Below are positions 15,584 through 20,765 of a stretch of DNA of 23,947 nt, piece by piece (the stretch's first letter is position 1; each line of letters starts with the position of its first letter). A program made the translations under genes and the position numbers. The notes below the pieces were generated by a model, which was not told the DNA's origin, ran no database searches, and worked only from the letters and a program-made list of their open reading frames with translations. This DNA is from UBA12545 sp051024685 (GTDB lineage: Bacteria > Bacillota > DSM-521 > Neomoorellales > Neomoorellaceae): NCBI GenBank assembly GCA_051024685.1, contig JAZHPA010000044.1, forward strand, positions 1 through 23,947, written 5' to 3'.

Positions 15584-16477
15584 ATGCTTTCCTTCGAGGG
15601 GGTAAGCTTTTCCTACCCCGGAGCCTTGCGGCCGGCCCTGCAGGATATCAATCTCACCCTGGCCCCCGGAGAATTCATGGTGGTCATGGGGCCCAACGGG
15701 TCGGGGAAGTCTACCCTGGTCAGGCTGGCCAACGGGTTGCTTCTGCCCACCCAGGGGCGAGTAATGGTAGAAGGGTTGGACACCAGAGCGGAGGATCAAC
15801 TCCCGCGCATCCGTTCTCTGGTGGGGATGGTCTTTCAGGATCCCGACAACCAGCTGGTGGCGGCCACCGTGGAGGAAGATGTAGCCTTCGGCCCGGAAAA
15901 CCTCGGCCTCCCTCCGGAGGCCATCCGGGAACGGGTGGAGCGGGCGCTCACCACCCTAGGCATAGCGGAATTGCGGCAGCGGCCTCCTCACGGCCTATCG
16001 GGCGGCCAAAAACAGAAGGTGGCCCTGGCGGGCATCCTGGCCATGGAACCCCGCTATATACTGCTGGACGAGGCCACGGCCATGCTGGACCCCCAGTCCC
16101 GGGAGGAAGTCTGGGGGCTCCTTTCGTTCCTCTGCCGGCAGAAGGGCCTGGGGATAATGCTGGTGAGTCATCACCCGGAAGAAGCCGTCCTGGCCGACAA
16201 AGTGGTGTTGCTCCACGAAGGGCGCATCCAGGAGGAGGGTACGCCCCGCCAAATCTTCTGCCGGCCGGAGGGGTTGAAGGCCCTGGGACTAGAAGCGCCG
16301 GCCGTAACCCTGCTGGCCAGCAGGCTGACCCGTCAAGGCCTACCCCTACCGCCAGGGCTCCTGACCCCCCAGGAGATGGCCCGGGCCCTACGGGACCTGG
16401 TGGGGGCCGCTGGACGGCGGGAAGCAGGAAGGTCAGGCAAAAGGGGAGAGGATAAGATCCTCCGAGGCCGGAAGTGA
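15584..16477 (+). CDS. ecfA1: ECF transporter ATPase EcfA1
   Basis: The 297-residue product is one of two ABC ATPases of a group II energy-coupling-factor module, which powers uptake of vitamins and metal ions by separate S components. Visible motifs: Walker A GPNGSGKST (36-44), Q-loop Q85, signature LSGGQ (138-142), Walker B YILLDE (158-163) and switch H196. DPDNQLVAATVEEDVAFGPE is typical of EcfA. The last 25 residues are a basic, low-complexity tail. No S-component gene lies nearby. Confidence 0.96.
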   Translation: MLSFEGVSFSYPGALRPALQDINLTLAPGEFMVVMGPNGSGKSTLVRLANGLLLPTQGRVMVEGLDTRAEDQLPRIRSLVGMVFQDPDNQLVAATVEEDVAFGPENLGLPPEAIRERVERALTTLGIAELRQRPPHGLSGGQKQKVALAGILAMEPRYILLDEATAMLDPQSREEVWGLLSFLCRQKGLGIMLVSHHPEEAVLADKVVLLHEGRIQEEGTPRQIFCRPEGLKALGLEAPAVTLLASRLTRQGLPLPPGLLTPQEMARALRDLVGAAGRREAGRSGKRGEDKILRGRK

Positions 16478-16501
16478 GGGGGGGCCTGGAAAGCTAAGAC
16501 C

Positions 16502-17362
16502 ATGGAGATCGCTTTAAAGGAAGTCTGCTTTTACTACCAGACGGGAGGCCAGGACATACCCGGCCTGGTGGACGTCAGCCTCACCGTACCCCCGGGCGAA
16601 TGGCTGGCGGTAATTGGAGCCGGGGGGTCGGGAAAATCAACGCTGGCCCAGATTATGGCCGGCCTTCTGCGGCCTACCCGGGGACAGGTATACCTGGACG
16701 GCGTACCCCTTTGGAGGCCTCGGGGAAAGGGCAAACCCGCGTGGCGGGGAAGGATTGGCCTGGCGTTGCAACAGCCGGAACAGCAGCTCTTTGCCGAAAC
16801 CGTAAGGGAGGACGTTGCCTTTGGGCCTCGCAGTTTGGGCCTGCCGCCCGAAGAGGTAGAGAGGAGAGTACGAAGATCCCTGCGGAGTGTTGGGTTGGAC
16901 CAGGAGGTGGCCGGGCGGTCACCTTTTAGTTTGAGCGGCGGCCAGCAAAGGCGGGCAGCCCTGGCAGGAATACTGGCCCTGGAGCCGGAGGTTCTCATCT
17001 TAGACGAGCCCACCGCTGGCCTGGACCCGGCCGGCCGGACCCTCATCCTGCAGGTCCTCCAGCGGTATCACCGCCAGGGGAATACAGTCATCTTCATATC
17101 ACATAATATGGCGGAAGTCGCCGCCCTGGCCCAGAGGATTGCTGTGCTTCACCAGGGAAGGCTAGTTTTCTGCGGAACGCCAGGCGAGGCCTTTGACGAA
17201 GGCGCGGACCTGGCCCGGTGGGGGCTCAGGCCACCGCCCTTAAGCGAGCTTTTCTTGGAACTCCGGCGACTGGGTGCTCCGGTCTCGCCGGCGGTTTTTA
17301 GCCTCGAGGCGGCCGAGGAAGAGATCCTCCGCTGGTACAGGGGTGAAATCCATGGCCTTTGA
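16502..17362 (+). CDS. ecfA2: ECF transporter ATPase EcfA2
   Basis: The 286-residue product is the partner ATPase. Motifs: Walker A GAGGSGKST (39-47), Q90, LSGGQ (144-148), Walker B LILDEP (165-170) and switch H201. The segment QPEQQLFAETVREDVAFGPR marks the EcfA family. In this family the two ATPases form a heterodimer on EcfT. The start ATG is 24 bases after ecfA1. The last 11 bases overlap ecfT. The ribosome-binding site is only moderate (GTGAGGGGGGG, far upstream). Confidence 0.96.
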   Translation: MEIALKEVCFYYQTGGQDIPGLVDVSLTVPPGEWLAVIGAGGSGKSTLAQIMAGLLRPTRGQVYLDGVPLWRPRGKGKPAWRGRIGLALQQPEQQLFAETVREDVAFGPRSLGLPPEEVERRVRRSLRSVGLDQEVAGRSPFSLSGGQQRRAALAGILALEPEVLILDEPTAGLDPAGRTLILQVLQRYHRQGNTVIFISHNMAEVAALAQRIAVLHQGRLVFCGTPGEAFDEGADLARWGLRPPPLSELFLELRRLGAPVSPAVFSLEAAEEEILRWYRGEIHGL

Positions 17363-18143
17363 ACTGGGCCGCTATGTGCCGGGGCAGAGCTTCCTGCACC
17401 GCCTGGACCCCCGGAGCAAAATACTGGGTCTCCTCCTCTACGGGCTGGCCCTCCTCCTGGCACCCGGCGTCGGAAATCTCTTTGCTCTGGGGTCCCTTTC
17501 TCTGGCAGCGGTGCTCCTGGCGCGCCTGCCCTGGCGTTATCTCTGGCAACAGATGAAACCCGTGCTGATCTTTCTCCTAATAGTTGTGGCCCTGCAGGCG
17601 AGCCTTACCCCGGGTACGCCCCTAATCCAGGTAGGCCCCCTGCCCCTTACCCGCGAAGGGCTGAGCTTAGGACTGGTGGCCTCGGGCCGGGTTATTTTCC
17701 TGCTGGTGGCGGCAACTCTGCTTACGGCTACCACCAGCCCCCTGACCCTGGCCCGGGGCATCCAACACCTCCTGCGGCCTGCGGCGGCGCTGAAGGTCCC
17801 GGTGGACGAACTCACCCTCATGCTTACCCTGGCCCTGCGCTTTGTACCAACTCTGGTGGAGGAGGCGGACCGGGTGGTTAAAGCCCAGGCTGCTCGCGGG
17901 CTCAGCCTCGAACGCCGGGGGATTATGGGATGGGGGAAAAACCTTCTGCCTTTCCTGATACCCCTGTTCGTGGGTACCCTCAAGAGGGCCGAAGACCTGG
18001 CCCAGGCCATGGAGGCCCGCGGCTACCAGGCCGGGCGAAGCCGGAGTTCCCTGCAGCAACTCAAGATGGCCTGGCAGGACTACGCCTTCCTGGTCCTCAG
18101 CAGCCTGCTCGCCGGGCTTGCCTTGGCCCTGCGGTGGATATAA
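17352..18143 (+). CDS. ecfT: ECF transporter transmembrane subunit EcfT
   Basis: The 263-residue product has several hydrophobic segments (about 24-60, 68-82, 103-127 and 243-261). It carries the two ARG coupling motifs at A181-G183 and A222-G224 that dock onto the EcfA ATPases. EcfT holds the substrate-binding S component in the membrane. ATG 17352 lies within the end of ecfA2 behind AGGGGTGAAATCC. The order ecfA1-ecfA2-ecfT-truA-rplM-rpsI matches that of Bacillus and many clostridia. Confidence 0.96.
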   Translation: MAFELGRYVPGQSFLHRLDPRSKILGLLLYGLALLLAPGVGNLFALGSLSLAAVLLARLPWRYLWQQMKPVLIFLLIVVALQASLTPGTPLIQVGPLPLTREGLSLGLVASGRVIFLLVAATLLTATTSPLTLARGIQHLLRPAAALKVPVDELTLMLTLALRFVPTLVEEADRVVKAQAARGLSLERRGIMGWGKNLLPFLIPLFVGTLKRAEDLAQAMEARGYQAGRSRSSLQQLKMAWQDYAFLVLSSLLAGLALALRWI

Positions 18144-18162
18144 ATACCATTGGGGGAAGCTT

Positions 18163-18903
18163 ATGCGTTACCTCAAGATTACCCTGGCCTACGACGGTAC
18201 GGACTATGCAGGCTGGCAGGTGCAGCCGCGGGAACACGGGCCTACCGTCCAGCAGAGGGTGGAGGAGGCCCTGACCCGCCTGACGGGAGAGAGGATCCGG
18301 GTGGTAGCTGCGGGCCGGACGGATGCGGGGGTTCATGCCCGGGGCCAGGTAATAAGCCTGGCCACCAATAGCCGGATACCGGTGGAACGCTGGCCCTGGG
18401 CCCTGAACAGCGTACTGCCGTCGGACATCGTGGCCCTGGAGGCCGTGGAGGTGGGGCCGGATTTTCACGCCCGGTATTCGGCTAAAAGCAAGACCTACCG
18501 CTATACCATTGACAACGGGGTATTCCCCGACGTGTTTCGGCGGCGCTATGCCTGGCACGTCCGCCGGCACCTAGACCTGGATTCCATGGACAAGGCAGCG
18601 GCCTGTTTAAAGGGACGCCATGATTTCCGTGCCTTCGCGGCAACGGGCCGCCCGGTCAAGAACTTCGAACGGGAGATTAAAGATATAAGGTGGACGCGCC
18701 AGGGGCCGTTCCTCTATCTGGATATCACGGCCGACGGCTTCTTATACCACATGGTGCGGATTATCGTCGGCACTTTGGTGGAAATAGGTTTGGGGAAACG
18801 TGATCCAGGGGAGATGAAAAGCATCCTGGTCGGTCGTCGGCGGGAGCAGGCCGGTCCTACAGCCCCGCCCCAGGGGCTGTGCCTCGAGCGCGTGGAATAT
18901 TGA
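18163..18903 (+). CDS. truA: tRNA pseudouridine(38-40) synthase TruA
   Basis: The 246-residue product makes pseudouridine at positions 38-40 of tRNA anticodon arms. It begins MRYLKITLAYDGTDYAGWQV, and the catalytic aspartate is D54 in AGRTDAGVHARGQV. FLYHMVRIIVGTLVEIGLGK near the C-terminus is also conserved. ATG 18163 follows TTGGGGGAAGC; upstream in-frame codons lie in ecfT. It appears to be the last gene before a new promoter. Confidence 0.97.
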   Translation: MRYLKITLAYDGTDYAGWQVQPREHGPTVQQRVEEALTRLTGERIRVVAAGRTDAGVHARGQVISLATNSRIPVERWPWALNSVLPSDIVALEAVEVGPDFHARYSAKSKTYRYTIDNGVFPDVFRRRYAWHVRRHLDLDSMDKAAACLKGRHDFRAFAATGRPVKNFEREIKDIRWTRQGPFLYLDITADGFLYHMVRIIVGTLVEIGLGKRDPGEMKSILVGRRREQAGPTAPPQGLCLERVEY

Positions 18904-18969
18904 GCTGGGTCCCCCCTCTGCACCCCAGGCAGCTTCTACGGTGCCCGGAGAAAAGACAAAATCACTGCG

Positions 18970-18981
18970 GTCCCCGGGGAC
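18970..18981. promoter_or_regulatory. 12-base perfect palindrome upstream of the rplM promoter
   Basis: GTCCCCGGGGAC is a perfect inverted repeat ending seven bases before the -35 box of the rplM promoter. The same ten-base core, TCCCCGGGGA, occurs again at 20531-20540 in the SCIFF gap. It could be an operator or chance in GC-rich DNA; no known regulator is recognised. Confidence 0.35.
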
Positions 18982-18988
18982 TATTGAG

Positions 18989-19017
18989 TTGACTTGCATC
19001 GTGTATTCTCGTAAAAT
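18989..19017 (+). promoter_or_regulatory. Sigma-A-type promoter for rplM-rpsI
   Basis: TTGACT (18989-18994) and TAAAAT (19012-19017) are separated by exactly 17 bases. Each differs from the sigma-A consensus by one base. The start of transcription would be near 19024, giving a leader of only about 20 bases before rplM. This is the clearest promoter in the window. It probably serves rplM, rpsI and the SCIFF precursor gene. Confidence 0.8.
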
Positions 19018-19045
19018 TAGGCTGAACGGAAACAGGAGGGAGAAA

Positions 19046-19480
19046 ATGAAAACCTTTATGGCCAAACCCCATGAGGTGCAGCGTAAGTGGTACGTCATCG
19101 ACGCCGCCGGCAAGAGCCTTGGTCGCGTCGCGGCCACTGCCGCTGCCTTGCTGCGGGGAAAGCATAAACCCATCTATACCCCCCACGTGGATACCGGTGA
19201 CCACGTCATCATCATAAATGCCGAGAAGGTCCGGCTGACCGGCAAGAAACTGGAGCAGAAGGAATACATCCGCCATTCGGGGTATCCCGGAGGGCTCAAA
19301 CGGATCAAGTACGGCACCCTGCTTAAGACCCAGCCGGAAAAAGCGGTGCAGAAGGCAGTCTGGGGGATGCTCCCCCATAACCGGCTGGGACGCAAGATCA
19401 TCAAGAAGTTGAGAGTATACCGGGGTGGCGTCCATCCCCACCAGGCACAGAAGCCGGAAGTATGGTCCGTTAGGGATTAA
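19046..19480 (+). CDS. rplM: 50S ribosomal protein L13
   Basis: The 144-residue product contains AKPHEVQRKWYVIDAAGKSL, LLRGKHKPIYTPHVDTGDHV and AVWGMLPHNRLGRKIIKKLR, all typical of L13. L13 is an early 50S assembly protein. ATG 19046 follows AACAGGAGGGAG. The short leader leaves no space for the structured L13 leader known upstream of rplM in Bacillus. rplM and rpsI form the usual pair. Confidence 0.98.
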   Translation: MKTFMAKPHEVQRKWYVIDAAGKSLGRVAATAAALLRGKHKPIYTPHVDTGDHVIIINAEKVRLTGKKLEQKEYIRHSGYPGGLKRIKYGTLLKTQPEKAVQKAVWGMLPHNRLGRKIIKKLRVYRGGVHPHQAQKPEVWSVRD

Positions 19481-19497
19481 AGAAGGAGGCGAAGGGT

Positions 19498-19890
19498 TTG
19501 GCACAGGTACAGTTCTACGGGACGGGACGGCGCAAGGAAGCAGTGGCCCGGGTAAGGCTGATTCCCGGGGAGGGTCGCATAGTCATCAACGATAAGACGC
19601 CCATAGAATACTTCGGCCAGCAGGTTTTGGCAGACATGATACGTCGCCCCCTGGAGGTGGCTCGGATGGCGGACCGCTTCGACGTGGTGGCCAAAGTAGA
19701 AGGGGGCGGTATAACCGGCCAGGCCGGCGCGGTACGTTTAGGGATAGCCAGGGCCCTGCTCCAGGCGGACGCCGAACTGCGACCGGTATTGAGACGGGCC
19801 GGGTTTCTTACCCGGGATCCCCGCATGAAGGAGCGACGCAAGTACGGCCTGAAAAAAGCGCGCAAAGCACCTCAATTCTCCAAACGCTAA
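19498..19890 (+). CDS. rpsI: 30S ribosomal protein S9
   Basis: The 130-residue product begins MAQVQFYGTGRRKEAVARVR and ends with the conserved basic tail KKARKAPQFSKR, whose last residues reach the P-site tRNA. The start is TTG 19498 after AGAAGGAGGCGAAGG. The gene follows rplM by 17 bases and precedes the SCIFF precursor gene by 17, with no terminator in between, so all three are probably on one transcript. Confidence 0.98.
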   Translation: MAQVQFYGTGRRKEAVARVRLIPGEGRIVINDKTPIEYFGQQVLADMIRRPLEVARMADRFDVVAKVEGGGITGQAGAVRLGIARALLQADAELRPVLRRAGFLTRDPRMKERRKYGLKKARKAPQFSKR

Positions 19891-19907
19891 AGGCAGAGGT
19901 GAGCTTA

Positions 19908-20075
19908 ATGCATATTATTACCGTAAGCCAACCGCGATTGCAAGAAACCCTGCAAAGGGGCGGATGCGGATACTGCCGGGTTTCCTGCCAGTCGGCCTGT
20001 AAGACTTCCATCACCGTCAGCAATCAGGCGTGTGAAAACGGCCAAAGGAGCAGCACCAGTCTATCCCCACGGTAA
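19908..20075 (+). CDS. scfA: SCIFF-family ranthipeptide precursor, five-Cys variant
   Basis: A 55-residue Cys-rich peptide, MHIITVSQPRLQETLQRGG followed by CGYCRVSCQSACKTSITVSN and QACEN, matches the SCIFF precursors (six cysteines in forty-five residues). These clostridial RiPPs receive a Cys-to-Thr thioether from a radical SAM maturase. Cysteines here are C20, C23, C27, C31 and C42. The usual fifth Cys is Ile35, yet C31 and T36, equivalent to the known crosslinked pair, remain. An extra tail (residues 45-55, GQRSSTSLSPR) follows the usual end. The ATG has a clear AGAGGTGAG site. The gene is 17 bases after rpsI. The family call is firm from sequence and from the maturase downstream; peptide function is unknown here. 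Confidence 0.9.
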   Translation: MHIITVSQPRLQETLQRGGCGYCRVSCQSACKTSITVSNQACENGQRSSTSLSPR

Positions 20076-20098
20076 GGAAGCCCGGGGCAACGGGAGGC

Positions 20099-20110
20099 CA
20101 CCGGGGGCAA
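20099..20110 (+). repeat. Left 12-base direct repeat (possible target duplication)
   Basis: CACCGGGGGCAA is repeated perfectly at 20374-20385. The two copies bracket the inverted repeat pair A/B exactly, as a target-site duplication would. Part of the sequence (GGCAA) also precedes repeat copy C, so the duplication reading is not secure. Confidence 0.5.
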
Positions 20111-20190
20111 ACCTGAGTTATCCGCACTCTTGAAACCAGGCCTGCTTGGCTTGCGCTTGCTCCGGAAACCCGAGCGGGCCAAACTAGCGC
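20111..20190 (+). repeat. Interspersed repeat, copy A
   Basis: Blocks CTGAGTTATCC (20113-20123), AGGCCTGCTTGG (20138-20149) and AAACCCGAGCGG (20166-20177) recur in the same order and nearly the same spacing in copy C at 23873-23947. Copy B at 20298-20373 is the reverse orientation. The blocks are exact or nearly exact; the stretches between them are diverged. Confidence 0.75.
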
Positions 20191-20297
20191 TCGTCTCAAG
20201 GCTCCGGCAGGCTTCCTGGCAGAATTTAAGGCATCCTACCTCAGTTGTCGGCCGCAGGTTTCTCACGGACTCGGGGCCTGCCTCCGCCTTTCGCCAG

Positions 20298-20373
20298 GCT
20301 CAAGTTTGGCTAACGAAGGATTGCTTGCTCGCTCCCAGGCCTAAGCAGGGCTCGTCGGCACAAGGTGGGGATA
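20298..20373 (-). repeat. Interspersed repeat, copy B (inverted)
   Basis: Read on the minus strand, this begins TATCCCCAC and continues to CCTGCTTAGGCCTGGGAGCG (20349-20330), then AAACTTGAGCC. Over 25 bases from CCTGCTT it agrees with copy C at 21 positions. It faces copy A across about 110 bases, so a transcript could fold into a long imperfect hairpin. Confidence 0.75.
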
Positions 20374-20385
20374 CACCGGGGGCAA
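20374..20385 (+). repeat. Right 12-base direct repeat (possible target duplication)
   Basis: This is a perfect copy of CACCGGGGGCAA at 20099-20110, immediately outside the end of inverted repeat copy B. Together they would bound a 263-base element at 20111-20373. Confidence 0.5.
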
Positions 20386-20415
20386 GATGGAGCCCTGTGC
20401 AGACCTGGAGGGGGA

Positions 20416-20597
20416 GGGACAGGCCAGATCAGGAGTATCATACCTCCCAGGAAATCAGGTGGAGGCCATGCAGGCGGCATTGACAGGAGCACAGGAAGGC
20501 TGAATCTCGAGGCCTGAGCACCTGTCCCAATCCCCGGGGATAGAATCGGGTGGTAGGGAAGCCGGTTTCCCCTTTACAGGAAGCCGGCCTTTTTATT
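20416..20597 (+). ncRNA. Candidate structured RNA upstream of the maturase
   Basis: GGGACAGG (20416-20423) pairs perfectly with CCTGTCCC (20521-20528). Inside it TCAGG (20429-20433) pairs with CCTGA (20513-20517), and CCTC (20443-20446) can pair with GAGG (20509-20512). Then come a palindrome, ATCCCCGGGGAT (20530-20541), and the terminator at 20561-20597. This nested pattern suggests a stable RNA or a riboswitch-like leader. It matches no class that I recognise with confidence, and I see no promoter for it. Confidence 0.4.
20561..20597 (+). terminator. Intrinsic terminator between SCIFF precursor and maturase
   Basis: GCCGGTTTCC (20561-20570) pairs with GGAAGCCGGC (20579-20588), ten pairs with one G-T, around an eight-base loop, followed by CTTTTTATT. 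A competing hairpin, GGGAA (20556-20560) with TTCCC (20567-20571), uses the same left arm. Termination may therefore be conditional. This is the best terminator in the window. Confidence 0.8.
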
Positions 20598-20658
20598 GGT
20601 GCCCCCAGCCTCCGCTCAAAGCTTCTTGAAGCCGCCATGGTACCCCTAAGCATCTATT

Positions 20659-20735
20659 CCTCCCTTGAGCTGCACCTTCCGGGTTGAAGGTCGTTCCATG
20701 GGAGGGACTGAGCCCGCTGAAGGTTTCTCGGGCTC
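20659..20735 (+). promoter_or_regulatory. Hairpin-rich leader of the maturase gene
   Basis: CCTCCC (20659-20664) pairs with GGGAGG (20700-20705), enclosing ACCTTC/GAAGGT (20674-20679 with 20686-20691). A separate hairpin GAGCCCG/CGGGCTC (20710-20716 with 20729-20735) follows, ending about 17 bases before the GAGGGTG ribosome-binding site. The pairings are seen in the sequence; regulation is inferred. Confidence 0.4.
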
Positions 20736-20765
20736 CCGCCTAGTACGGTACGAGGGTGTGGGATA

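Larger units (their letters stand above)
20076..20765. other. 690-base gap between SCIFF precursor and maturase genes
   Basis: No believable gene lies here: the longest open frame (20130-20483, +) crosses inverted repeats and resembles nothing. From left to right the gap holds a 12-base direct repeat, repeat copy A, copy B inverted, the second direct repeat, a candidate structured RNA, an intrinsic terminator, and hairpins just before the maturase. I see no convincing sigma-A promoter in it. Confidence 0.7.

Noticed and set aside
18904..19045. L13 leader regulatory RNA upstream of rplM
   Set aside because: The promoter at 18989-19017 leaves only about 20 transcribed bases before rplM, too few for the known leader fold.
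20024..20266. 80-codon open frame on the - strand over repeat copy A
   Set aside because: It overlaps the end of the SCIFF gene and the repeat, and the product is low in recognisable features. Long open frames are common by chance in GC-rich DNA.
20130..20483. 117-codon open frame on the + strand in the SCIFF gap
   Set aside because: It runs through the inverted repeats and the candidate RNA, has no good ribosome-binding site, and its protein has no recognisable motif or normal composition.
20551..20588. Cobalamin riboswitch-like GGGAAGCCGGT segment
   Set aside because: Only this short piece resembles the consensus; the rest of the B12-box architecture is missing, and the bases are explained by the terminator stem.
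20541..20597. T-box riboswitch core (GGGTGGTA) before the terminator
   Set aside because: The bases after GGGTGGTA do not continue as the T-box consensus, there is no clear specifier stem, and the downstream gene is not an amino-acid or tRNA-ligase gene.
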